64,000 nt of DNA from Xiphydria camelus (lineage: Eukaryota > Arthropoda > Insecta > Hymenoptera > Xiphydriidae). Positions within the stretch are counted from its first letter, which is position 1. Each line of letters starts with the position of its first letter. The stretch covers positions 12,870,505 through 12,934,504 of the forward strand of contig OY783195.1 in assembly GCA_963678675.1 (NCBI GenBank), in the 5' to 3' direction. Both the position numbers and the translations under genes were made by a program. The notes below the pieces were generated by a model that did not search any database, was not told the origin of the DNA, and worked only from the letters and a program-made list of their open reading frames with translations. Shown here piece after piece: positions 1 through 10,330 of this stretch.

Positions 1-383
1 ATTTATTTACTGTTTGATTAACCGGCAAGAGGAATTTCTATTTTTGTCCACTCTCCCATATACCGGGGAGCACTGTAGGCCGGTCGAAACCTGCCGAAAC
101 GGTAGGGATGTTCCGATCCATCGTGTCGATCCGGCACGCAAAACAGGATATCGATTCAGTTCAATATTGTATTGAAAAAGATCGATACGGAATATTTTGA
201 TCTGCAATTTTTTAATTGACTATTAATTTATGTAGTACAGTATTATAATGCATTATAATTAAGCACTAAATAATTATTCATTGATAGTTAAATGAATTTC
301 TGATTATGTAAAACTGAAGTTGTTAAGTCGAAATTGCCCCGTGCATGTTTTTCATGATTAAATCATCAATAATGATTTCGGGA
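1..383. other. AT-rich sequence, no gene seen
   Basis: No recognisable protein or RNA gene. The short open frame on the minus strand near the left edge resembles nothing I know and has no coding-like composition. Confidence 0.5.
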
Positions 384-634
384 AACTTGTAATTTAATTG
401 AATACTAATATTTAATGCAATATTTACGAAAAAAAAAGTATCAGCTGCTCGTATGTTGGTGAAAAAATTGTCAGCCGATGCATTAAAGGTCGTGCGGGCC
501 AGCTAACAACGCGTCTACGCCCAGAATCTTTTGTGACCCCAGCTGACAACTTTTCCACCGACATACGAGCAGCTGACACTTTTTTTCGTGATTCATATAT
601 AAAATATTAGTATCCACCCAAATTTCAAGTTGCC
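384..634. repeat. Foldback element (inverted repeat)
   Basis: The segment around 384-476 is repeated in inverted orientation around 541-634, with a spacer of about 65 bp. The best-conserved core is CAGCTGCTCGTATGT at 437-451 and its complement near 560-574. The arms diverge by substitutions and small indels, so this is an old copy. No coding capacity. It overlaps the cluster of AGCTRACAA words that continues to about 1040. Confidence 0.65.
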
Positions 635-1042
635 CGACATCGTTTTGAAAATTCGCATTTTCGGACTCATTCGTACCCCTAGCTGACAAGTACCCCACCA
701 CCCCCCGGCTAGCTAACAATGTTCAATGTTCATTATTGAACTCCATTTTCCGTTCATAAAAGTTTCGTGCTGCCCGGGACTGATTCCTGCCACGATTTTT
801 TTCATGTGTTTGCAACCCCTTAGCAACTACCCCCACCATCACCTAGCCAGCTGACACCTCAAACGTATCTGCACAATGTGGGTACAATCGAATAAAAATA
901 TAGAGAAACGGTCCGAAATCGTTGCGATTTTTGTACACGAGCTCCAGGACTATAAGCCCTTCCTAAGATTACAGTTTCTGAGGCGTATTACCGTCGGAAT
1001 ATTTACACTGCTATAATTTGGGCGTATGATGTAGCTAACAAG
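468..1042. repeat. Cluster of reiterated AGCTRACAA motif
   Basis: AGCTGACA or AGCTAACA occurs at about 501, 541, 571, 681, 711, 849 and 1033, and as its complement near 470. Spacing is irregular, so this is not a satellite. Dispersed copies of a short word in both orientations match other elements in this window whose ends carry the same word. I could not define outer ends or a target duplication. Confidence 0.5.
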
Positions 1043-1529
1043 AAATGTTACATGTATATTTAGGACGACAAAGCGATTACTTTGGAGAATCTAGATAATC
1101 TGACTTACATCACTATGAATCTCAGCCCCTCATAATTCAGTTGATTTTAATATACCTAATGGTTTACAATTCTGCTGTATTTTGTTTCCTTGTAACTCTC
1201 TTTATCATAGAAGTTAACTTGGTATAAATTTTATTCCGGTTGGCCTTGATCACATAATACTATAATAAACTACAAATGCTACATAATATTACAGATTTAT
1301 TAAAATTCAGCGATTTTAAGATTTAGACATCTTTACTGCCTTTTGCTTGAAAATGAAAGGTTTACGGAAAAAGATCTAAGTATAAAATATGTCATTTTTT
1401 CTTTGAACAAACCGAGCATATCTCAAATAGAAATGTTGACTTGCGCCCGGCAAGTAACTGTCTAGTTTTTCCACGATTCTAAAATGGATAGGTTAGACAG
1501 TTTCTACCGAGTGATGTAACACTCGAAAT

Positions 1530-1630
1530 AGCCAGTTACTGGACATGTTAACCATCTAGTTACTAGACAGACGAACTGTGTAGTTACTAGGTAGACGAGC
1601 TATCGAGTTACTGGATAGGCGAACTGGCTG
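1530..1630. repeat. Short tandem array, period 24-25 bp
   Basis: GTTACTGG or GTTACTAG recurs at about 1534, 1559, 1583 and 1607, each followed by a variant of ACAGACGAAC. About four imperfect units. Weaker half-copies lie just upstream (GTAACTGTC near 1454). Confidence 0.6.
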
Positions 1631-1801
1631 ATTGCTTCAACTAAAAATAAATTATCAAATAGCAAATAAACTAACAATTTACGAAAATTAATATTTCCGA
1701 ACAAAAAAGGAACGAAAAAGTCAGATTGCATTTTGCGAAATCGAATATAATACCTATATCTCTTTATATTTTTTCATCTTAAGCGGTCACCCTTCCAAGT
1801 C

Positions 1802-2104
1802 CTACACGGAGAAAAATAGAGCTCACATTTTAAGAAATTTTACTCAAATATTCGAATTAAAAATACTAGATTTATATAGTAAAGTGGAAACAGATTGATA
1901 ATTCTGTAATAATTTCGAAATACAGTTATAGAAGATTTTATATGCATTTAGCAAATCCTCACCATGTTGGATACGATTATGTCTTACTTATATGTTTTAT
2001 TACAATTATGATTTAAATATTTGTAAAGTTACTAAGTTATATAGTAAAATATTGTACATAGAAAACGAGAACAAACACTTCGCACTGTAATACCTCTAAA
2101 ACTA
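1802..2104. repeat. Interspersed repeat, uninterrupted copy
   Basis: Begins with TACACGGAGAAAAATAGAGC and ends near CACTGTAATACCTCTAAAAC. The same sequence occurs at 49488-49662 plus 51122-51240, where a Helitron splits it, so this copy is the empty-site version. No ORF and no clear terminal inverted repeats. The beginning belongs to the CACNGARAAAAA terminal motif shared by several repeats in the window. Confidence 0.75.
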
Positions 2105-2142
2105 AACGCGAAATAATCGAAATGTCTATTTGCGGCTTCCTC

Positions 2143-2385
2143 TTAAATGTCCTCGTAGGAATGCGGAGAACCACAGTCAAACAGTTTATAACCAATTCCC
2201 AAGAGAACGAAATCCGGTTTTCTCAGGTTCGTAAGAGCAACCGTGTCGGCCCGTGATCTGATTTGGTCACGGATACGCTCGTGTTCGAAGCGAGTCGATG
2301 TCTCGTCGTAGCTCGGTCGACTTTTCTGTCCATCTTCCCTCGACACCGTAGGTAAGCGCGTGCTCCTACGGGATAACCTGTGCAT
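2143..2385 (-). CDS. Hypothetical 80-codon ORF in a GC-rich island
   Basis: An ATG at 2385 opens 80 codons ending in TAA. The product is basic in its first half and ends GYKLFDCGSPHSYEDI; I recognise no domain. The stretch 2140-2520 is clearly richer in G+C than its surroundings. About 110 bp upstream on the same strand lies TATATATTCCACGTGG, a TATA-like run next to a CACGTG E-box. That could be a promoter and first exon of a host gene, but length and composition alone do not prove coding. Family and function unknown. Confidence 0.25.
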   Translation of the reverse strand: MHRLSRRSTRLPTVSREDGQKSRPSYDETSTRFEHERIRDQIRSRADTVALTNLRKPDFVLLGIGYKLFDCGSPHSYEDI

Positions 2386-2923
2386 AATTGATTATTCCCC
2401 TCCCGCAATTTCCTCCCCTTCCAGTTAATTACAGTTCCCACAGCCGATCACCGCTCGTCTCTCAAATCCGTTCTCAGCTTTCACGGTAGGCGGGGGCCAC
2501 GTGGAATATATAGTGCGAGATGGTTGGTAGGATATATTTAGGTACATAGGGCAATAAACTGTGATACCGGTTTCAGGGTATTTCTACTGTCACGCTAAAC
2601 AAAAAGGGGGTAACTGACAATTCGAGAAACGTACAGAACTTATACTTCGAAATATGGTCAAGGTAATATATTAAACAGGAAAAAAAATTCTTATACAATT
2701 TTACATAAGAACTAGCATGTTGTGACATTTTTCTTTATCTGAAATTTCAGTACCTTATTCATTTTAAAGCATATTTCTGTACATTCTTTTATATGTTAGT
2801 TACTCCTTTTTTGCTTACGTTTAGTGTGCAGCAGTATTAAACTGCTAAAATAGTACTCTATATTAGATCTAGACTATAGTTAAAAATGGTATTAAGTACA
2901 TCCTTAATTTGGGTTGATATGTA

Positions 2924-3856
2924 GTAGTAGGGGAAGGTGGAGCAAAGTGCAGACCGTGTAACGTATTTCAAATTTTTTCATATATAAAAAAAGTTAATTT
3001 AATTGTAAATAAAATTTGTATCTCTTCCTCGATCGATACCGCTCTTGTGAACTATTTTTAAATAATAATATTCAATAATGTCTGAATATAATAATACTAT
3101 TAACGAAAAAACTACTTTCTCCCCGCTTTGCCCCAAGGGCGGGGCAAAGTGGGGACCGGTCAAAAAACCATAGTAGATGGAATTAAAAGCGATTTATTGT
3201 CACGAATCATTTAAGAAAAAAACTCAGGTTACATATACATTAAAAAATAGTAAGAATAAATCAAGCGAATGAAAATTAGGCGAATAAACAAAGCGAGCGA
3301 CACATACACTAGTCAAAACGTTGATATCCGCAGATTGCATGTCCTTTTCCGACCATCTTTGTTGAAAAGACTTTTTTTAAATAATTTCAGACCATGCCGA
3401 AACACGCACATAAATAATTAATTCATTCGATATCAGTAAGGGAATGCCTTGAAACCTCCCCGCTTTTACGCTCCCCACTTTGCCCCTGATGCACATTTTT
3501 AATTGACCGTTCGTTATTGATCGAAAATCAACATAACGATACCATTCTAGGCTGTATTTGTTATCTAAAGAATTCCTTTCAACACCATGTAACTAATTTT
3601 GGGGCAGAAAAATTCTTTCATTACTTACTTATGTTGTAATAACAGAAGATTCTTACATCAAGGCCAAAAAACTTGGTGCGTGTTCTATAAATTCGCTATG
3701 TAATGTCAGACTGAGCTGCAACGTCCAAAACTACACCAGGGAATTTTGTTAACTAAGCGCATATTGTTTTTGTTAGATATCGCTGTTCTGCACGCGAATT
3801 ATCGACAACTCCCCGCTTTGCCCCGCTCCCCACTTTACCCCACCTTCCACTACTCG
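2924..3856. mobile_element. TA-flanked MITE with reiterated CCCCACTTTGCCCC
   Basis: The left end (GGAAGGTGGAGCAAAGTG from about 2931) is matched inverted by the right end (CACTTTACCCCACCTTCC to about 3849). TA lies just outside both ends (2922-2923 and 3857-3858). Inside, blocks of the form CCCCGCTTTGCCCC or its complement recur at about 3120-3156, 3465-3487 and 3810-3842. No ORF of interest, so it is non-autonomous. TA target and end-proximal motif reiteration are known for pogo/Tigger-like Tc1/mariner elements. The superfamily call is inference. Confidence 0.65.
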
Positions 3857-4283
3857 TACCATGTGTTTCCAGTCAAAACCTAGTTAAACTCAAATTAGGT
3901 ATTAAGGTTTATAAAATTATCTTGGATACTCGACATAGGTACTTGTATAGAGTGCTTTTTATTGAGCAAGTTATAATTAGCTATACCAGGACTGCAGCTA
4001 AGGAAATCGTTACATTTCCTGAATTATGCTAATTTAGACAAACTCTCATACGAGATGATATTTAGAACATATCATTCCCACTAAAGAATTTCCATTTCTG
4101 GAAACGTCTTGTTTTATAACGATTATACTTAATGTCACCGCGATTTCCTTATTCTTTTCAGGTGAGCCAACAAATGATGAATTATTTCAATGGTCATTTA
4201 TTTGTACCCCGAAACTCACGTTCACGCACACATCCAGAATAAATCGAAAGAAAACATTGGCGGATGTACTTGAAACATCGACA

Positions 4284-5577
4284 TTAAGGATGAACCGAAG
4301 GTACTGTTTCAGCAAAAGTTAGTCCAAAAAAGAGTTTTTGGAAATTGTTTCTTTTTCAGTATTTCTACATACTAAAAAATGGCTCAATATGAGTCAAACA
4401 TTGAATATGTATCGTAAGTTACAACTGAAATAATTTTTCCACTGTAAACATGTCTTAAATCGAAATTTTCAATTAAAAATGAATTTTACAAGATGCTCGG
4501 ACTGTACCATCCGCCAACTGTCCGCTGAAAAATGTTAACTAACAAAATTTTGCATTTTTGCAATAAAAATAACTGTGATTTGTTAGCACAGTATTATTAA
4601 CTAATTACCGAAGATATAATTAATTGTTTATTATTATAAAACTTCTAAAAGTCTCAAACAAAATAAATCATATGCGGGAGGAAATTGTGGCAACGTAACG
4701 TAAAATTTTGTTTGGTAGTCAGGTTGGTAAGACTGGGGCCCCTTTCTCGAACTCGCTCGCATCCCCGCGCGAACGCATCCCAGCGAATAGACCAATCAAG
4801 ATCAAGCATTCCGTTGTCCGTAACCACACCACAACGGAATACTTGATCCCGACTGGTCCATTCGCCAAGATGCGCGCACGCAGACACGAGCGAGTTCGAG
4901 AAAGGGGCCCCTGGTAGTATACACGGCAAGCGGTCATAACGTGTTGACAGTTCAGCAGGAAAACCTCACTTTTACAATTCGCGTGTGAAGTTTTTCATTA
5001 AAAATATCACAAAGATACAGATGGAAAGGAAAACTTGTGAAAAATATCTATTGATATGCATTATTCCGTAATTAATTTTATGCATTCATTTTTAGAAATG
5101 TTGCCTAAATTTCTTAAATTTTGTTTACGTTTCAAATGCGTGATGCGAACCTCGATAAGTTATCGACAGTCGTGACGTAATTGGACACGACATTGCCGGA
5201 TTTACAGACCTCTTGGCGAGACTGGATACATTTCATGAATAAAAATTGCACATATCTCTTTAACGAAGTAGTAAGTCTTGAAAAAAAAGCATTCAAAATA
5301 TTCCGTAAATATTTATCTTTCAAACTATACAAAATTATAAGAAACTTACTATTCCGTTTTGTGCTATTTTATCATTAAGTTCGTTTGATTCGACCTTTTC
5401 GGCATTACGCCATAAGAGCCCGTGTTAAACTTCAACTTTTAAAATCATTATAACTTTGTTCATCTGCAGTGAATCGATTTGATATTTGACATGCACTTTA
5501 CATGTAACTCAAATAATATAAAAAAAATTAACAAAGCTCATTTACTATTATATGTAATCACGCAGGTTCATCCTTAA
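4284..5577. mobile_element. Possible piggyBac-like TTAA element
   Basis: TTAAGGATGAACC at 4284-4296 is matched by GGTTCATCCTTAA at 5565-5577, a perfect 13-bp inverted match including TTAA at both ends, as expected for piggyBac insertion. The inverted match does not extend further, and the interior has no transposase similarity. It encloses the foldback at 4735-4911. A chance match is possible. Confidence 0.35.
4735..4911. repeat. Palindromic foldback MITE, 177 bp
   Basis: GGGGCCCCTTTCTCGAACTC at 4735 is repeated inverted to 4911. The arms continue inward with mismatches (AAGCATTCCGTTGT against ACAACGGAATACTT) to a spacer of about 12 bp. GC-rich against AT-rich flanks. No reliable target duplication. 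The open frames on both strands here are by-products of the palindrome. Confidence 0.75.
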
Positions 5578-7571
5578 CATGATATTATATCTCGTTAGTT
5601 TAAGTATAACTAATAAGAAACTAAATTAGTCGATACGCCCTTTTAATCTTATCTTTTATAACCTTAAAAAAAGTAATGCCAAATAAACTTATCGACCAAT
5701 TTCTTAGATTAGCATTTTTGCGCTTTTCTCGCGTATTTTTATCTATTCATACAAAAATACTTATGTGCCCTTTAATTTTTAAGGTAGTACTATCACGATA
5801 TCGATTCATCTACGGAAATTCTGAAATTTTTTTCAGACCTAGATCTCGACAAAATAAAACATTTTTGTTAGTGAAAAAAAAAACGATCTACCGTCGGAAA
5901 ATAAAGATATTAAATTTTAAAGATGTGCGTTTCTCCCATTTAACCTCATATAAATAGGCATGCTTTGAAGTATTTTTCACATTTTGAAGCTAAAATCCAC
6001 CGATTTGTTAAAAAAATGCAGACACATAGTTCTATATTCATAAAAAAATATATTAAAAAATAGACACAAGATCCACCGTTTAGTTATTGAGTAAAAGAAT
6101 ATAATGTAATGTCTCTATGAATCACGTAGGAGGGGGAAAATTGAGCGGAGAGAATGTGGCAACAGCACGTGACGTATTTAGTAGCACACATAACCAAACA
6201 CAACAATCTTGTCAGTATAGTGATGAAGTGGTGTTGTCACGTTTTCGATGCGGACCTTACGATATTAGTGTGCGTGTATCCGTATATACGAAACGGGAAT
6301 GTATTGAGACAGGGCTGTACGAATCTGTGCGGTTGTGGTGCATGAAGAAGATATGAAATATTTTTTGCTACAAAATTTATTTCTGTTTTTCTCCCGCAAA
6401 GGGTTACGAAAAACATTCAAACGAAGTTTCGATGAGCAAATTTTAGAAACTTTTTCCTGCCGAAATGAACATTTTCTTATACCCCCCCCCCCCCCCCCCC
6501 CGGTGCTCCTATTAGGTGGTGAGCCGAGCGATAGTACTACCTTAAACTCTTACTTGCCTGAACATATTGTAGGAGAACCAAAAGCTCAAACAAATAATTC
6601 AAAAAGTAACAAAATAAAATGCATAAATTTTAATAATGAAACGAAAAATAGGGAGCAAAAGTACTCATCCATTATTTATAATGTCGAATATTGTACTATA
6701 ACTTAAAATTAATATTGAATATATATTATTTTATGATAATATGTAAAAATATAAATATATTATCATTGTAATAGTTTAATTATCCTTTATAGTGGAGGCG
6801 AGTTAGACCGTTTTCTATAAGAGACACGACCACCATGTTACATCTTTTTCTCATGATAGTCCTTCCGCAAATTTTGCACAGGATCTCGTAGCTCATACAT
6901 TTTTGATACGGCCACCATTTATACAAAAACCATAGTTCTACGTTTCAATGTGGTTTTGGGTAAATTGAAACTTTTACCCGTTTTTTAAGTCCACGATCCC
7001 TAAATTCACTGTGTTTATCGCTGACTGCAAATCATTTGACGTCCAAAAACCTCTTTAATCTTGGATTTCCTTTGCGAATGTGAATTTGATATCTTCTTTA
7101 CCTTAACAGCTTACCGACTTTTATTCCATTAGCTTATCGATATAAAAAGTGAAACAATTACAGTTCATTAAGTTCCTCCTCATAATGCTCCTAAAGTCAA
7201 GCTAGAATTAGTTCATTTAGGTATATGATTTGCCATTCAAACAATATTGATTCTGTAAAATTTATTTATTAACGACAAATAGAAATAAAAACAACATATT
7301 ATATATCAAATAGTAATATATTAATATTTATAAAGCTTATTTTTAATTACACGCAGGCTACACGGAAAAATTGTTTTAGTCTAGATTTTCTTTATTTACA
7401 CGCTTCATAAACTCAGGAAGAGTAAACTAAGTATTGTACCATATTTTTTTCATGGAATGTTCTGTATATGTAAAACAATACTCGTACCATATGGTATTCC
7501 TCAGATTGTATTTCTATATACGGATTACTGATTCGTACTGCTATGAACTAGAAAACCATTCGCGGTACGAT
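5578..7571. other. Intergenic, no gene recognised
   Basis: About 2 kb of AT-rich sequence. Open frames at 5676-5957, 6117-6356 and 6335-6706 have no recognisable domain, and the last spans a homopolymer, so I do not call them genes. CTACACGGAAAAATTG near 7360 is one of the CACNGARAAAAA repeat-end motifs. Confidence 0.5.
6482..6501 (+). repeat. Poly-C tract of 20 bases
   Basis: Twenty consecutive C residues in otherwise AT-rich DNA. Length of such a tract is prone to sequencing error and real slippage. On the complementary strand it is a G20 run. Confidence 0.9.
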
Positions 7572-8278
7572 TTAACACGTTCCCTGCCAGACCGTTTTTA
7601 TGAAGACTTTCCGCACACGCCGCGTGGGGCGTATACGCCCCACGCTTTACAATAGGGAACTTGCATAAAATTTTATTTTGTATGAAACACAGCAAACATA
7701 ATAGTTAAAGTTATTCAAAACACAGTACCAATAGTAAAAACTTGATAAAAAAAACTTCTACCCCAAAAACATTACTTTAAAAGTAGCATGGCCACGTCTC
7801 CCCAGTGAAACTCCGCGTTATGGGCGGCACTAGTTACCATGTATAGTGACGTCACTGTACATGGTAACGGTCCGCCTGCAGGCCTTCTAGTATATCTATA
7901 TCTAGGATAGTGACGTCACAACACGGCGTGCCGCTCGACCGGCTGTTTCAAGTGGGCGGGATTTATCGCAAACTTTATTAATTTCTTACGGCTTAATTTC
8001 GCGTCAGAAAAAAAAATAAAAAAACACGTCCCACATTTTTTTACATGTTCAATCCATTTATGATGTTAAAAAAATATGTGCAAGTCCCCTATTGTATTGT
8101 TTTGTTTCTAGCGTATGCCTTACAATGAACACTTTCGTTGTGAATGACGCCTAATGGCGTCAACGTACTCCCCCACTATATGCGGATGACGCCATGAGGC
8201 GTCATCCCCAATATTTAAATGCTTTAACAAAATATCCCTTCCGCACAGAAGAAAGGTCATCCGCAGCGAACGGGTTAA
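7572..8278. mobile_element. piggyBac-like MITE, first of two abutting
   Basis: TTAACACGTTCCCTGC at 7572 pairs with GCAGCGAACGGGTTAA ending at 8278, giving TTAA at both ends and terminal inverted repeats of the form TTAACMCGTTCSCTGC, as in piggyBac-type elements. There is no transposase. Near each end is a perfect or near-perfect hairpin: GCGTGGGGCGTA with its complement at 7622-7645, and GGATGACGCC/GGCGTCATCC near 8184-8207. A further 36-bp palindrome centred on TGACGTCA lies at 7833-7868. It shares its right TTAA with the next element. Confidence 0.7.
7833..7868. repeat. 36-bp palindrome with TGACGTCA core
   Basis: GTTACCATGTA at 7833 is mirrored by TACATGGTAAC ending 7868, with one mismatched pair inside. 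The centre is AGTGACGTCACT, and GTGACGTCAC recurs near 7911. TGACGTCA is the CRE consensus, but in a MITE this is more likely element structure than host regulation. Confidence 0.7.
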
Positions 8279-8470
8279 CACGTTGACTGCCGACAGTGCG
8301 CAGGCAGACGTTTATAAGTGTAGTAACGACTCACGTAAGAATTTTTTCAAAATTCCTATTCTTTACTAAATTATGTGCAAACGTAAAATTCTCGGTCTAA
8401 TAGACCGAGACGGCGTGCGCGGAAAGTTTTTTCTCGGTCATGTAGACCGAGACGGCAGTGAACGTGTTAA
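8275..8470. mobile_element. piggyBac-like MITE, second, 196 bp
   Basis: TTAACACGTTGACTGCCG at 8275 pairs with CGGCAGTGAACGTGTTAA ending 8470. Near the right end are two consecutive hairpin units, CTCGGTCTAATAGACCGAG and CTCGGTCATGTAGACCGAG, each followed by ACGGC. It touches the previous element, the single TTAA at 8275-8278 serving both. Confidence 0.75.
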
Positions 8471-8516
8471 GCAACCGTTTGAAGTTTCAAACATAATCTT
8501 ATTCATAATTTCATAT

Positions 8517-8784
8517 CAATTGAAGGGCTTATTGGAAAAACGTGACAAGCCACAAAATCATTTTATTGAGAAGACGAACTTTGAAGTTCCAAAAAAAGTC
8601 TGTAAAATGCATATTTGATTAATATAACCCCTCAGTGTTCTTAACACATTTATTCTAGTTCCTATATTAACGCGTCTACAGTCTTAAAGTATTAAAAGAA
8701 AATGCAGGGGACTACTACAAAGTGAACTGTTTATTTTTTAACAGAGTGTGGCTTGTCATGTTTTTCCAATAAGCCCTTCAATTG
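8517..8784. mobile_element. MITE with 38-bp terminal inverted repeats
   Basis: CAATTGAAGGGCTTATTGGA at 8517 begins an arm to 8554 that is repeated inverted at 8747-8784 with about two mismatches. TA flanks the ends (8514-8515, 8785-8786), which fits a TA target but is not proof in AT-rich DNA. Interior non-coding. Confidence 0.7.
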
Positions 8785-8995
8785 TACGTTATAAATTATC
8801 TACAGTTAGACATAGAATTAATCATATTATAATAATTAATACATAAGTAGAAGTAAAACGTTCCTTGGCGATCGGTATATCCTTAATAACGAAGTCAGAT
8901 ACTTACATCAACCCCCACTGAGTCAAGAAAACCTTCTAAAATATACACGACTTGATTTTTTGAAGGCTGCTCAACAATAAGAAATTTAAGTCTTA

Positions 8996-9898
8996 GGGCC
9001 GATTCCACCAACTCTGATTAAATGCTTGATTACCTAATCACGATTATATTTAATTGGCATTCTAATCATGATTAACTGCACAATTCGTTCCACCTTGAAT
9101 TTTTAACCACCGATTATCTAATCATATACCCTCTTCGCAATAAGTTTTGGTTTTGTTGTAACGGTGATTCTGATTGGTTCATCAACGGAACTTGTAATGG
9201 AGTAGGAGGAAAACCTGATGTGATCGACTGACGCGCTGCAAGCCGAGCTCAGTGAGCTGCCGAAATCTCCAACAGAATTTAAAAAGGAACCAGTTGTATA
9301 ATACCGGAGAGCAAGCAGGACTTGTACTCTGGGTGCAATAGCGTGGTTTTCGAAATGTGCACTCCCTTTATTTAGTAAAGATACAGAAAATTCTACGCGA
9401 TTTTTAACGTAATATGATAATGTTGCGATATTTAAAAATAAATTATATATTGTTTAAGAAGTAATTTATCTTTCTGTAGCGTGTTGCAAATTATGTACAA
9501 TTTCCAGAAGCAAAGCTTCAACACTGTCTTTCGATAACCGAAAACGCGTAATGAAATCCAAATCATCCAAAGTTTGGAAATAATTAATTCGTTTCTTAAT
9601 TAAATGTGGCCTTCTATCAATTTCGATACCATTTTCATCATCAGATGATGATAAAATATCGTCGTAAAATAAATTCATGTCCGGTATAGTATTGCACAGC
9701 AGTGAAACTTCGACTTTGAGGCTATGTTGATCCACGTTAATCACTGGTTAAGTTCTTAATCGGCCAAAAATGGCCGATTAAGTTCAACGGTGATTATCTC
9801 ACTTTAATCATGGTTTAAAAATTGGTGGAGCGCAAGAGCTTGATTAAATTAAGCTAATCGGGAATTAACAATTTAATCAGAGTTGGTGGTTTCGGCCC
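8996..9898. mobile_element. PIF/Harbinger remnant with TTA target duplication
   Basis: GGGCCGATTCCACCAACTCT at 8996 and its imperfect inverse ending GGTTTCGGCCC at 9898 form terminal inverted repeats of about 30 bp. TTA lies directly outside both (8993-8995 and 9899-9901), the 3-bp target typical of PIF/Harbinger. The interior keeps a fragment of transposase on the minus strand and repeats the word TTAATCA several times. The catalytic part is missing, so it is non-autonomous. Confidence 0.8.
9466..9678 (-). pseudogene. Harbinger transposase, N-terminal fragment
   Basis: An in-frame ATG at 9678 gives MNLFYDDILSSSDDENG followed by LDDLDFITRFRLSKDSVEAL and a stop at 9466. The pattern of an acidic serine-rich start followed by F-RFRLSK-V--LL is typical of the N-terminal region of PIF/Harbinger (HARBI1-like) DDE transposases. 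The DDE nuclease domain, several hundred residues in intact proteins, is absent, so the product cannot catalyse transposition. The frame is also open upstream of the ATG, to 9744. Confidence 0.65.
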
Positions 9899-9901
9899 TT
9901 A

Positions 9902-10330
9902 GCCGTACAAGTGCTCTGCCATCTCTGTTTCACAGAAAATTAGTGGTGATACGATTTATGTGGTGGTACGATATAGCTAACCCTCCCCTAACAGGTTGAA
10001 TTGATACACCCAGTACTAAACTCTGGCCATTTCCGCATATTGTCATAGAAAGGAGGTCCCCTAATGACTATTAGCTTCAAAAATATAATTAATTGAAAAG
10101 GAGAACCAAATCGCGATTTTTGCGATTATTTTTAGTTTTGCAGAATTCTTAAAAATATTTTTTTCGTCGTAGATAGTATGATATAAGTAAGTAGATATGT
10201 TTTCGGCTGATCTTATATAATTTACTAAATTTTTGCTCCAAAAGGGTTTAAATTGACATGAAATATCCCTTACGCGTTTTTATATAGGAGAGAGTTGCCA
10301 AACTTGGACCAGTGTCTAGGTTGGACCAGC
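9902..10330. other. No gene seen
   Basis: AT-rich spacer between the Harbinger remnant and a mariner-type foldback. Nothing recognisable. Confidence 0.5.

Noticed and set aside
6335..6706. 123-codon ORF with a Pro stretch
   Set aside because: The Pro run is the C20 tract, and residues on both sides look random.
7838..7920. CRE-type regulatory element
   Set aside because: The TGACGTCA cores lie in a MITE palindrome; no adjacent host gene to regulate.
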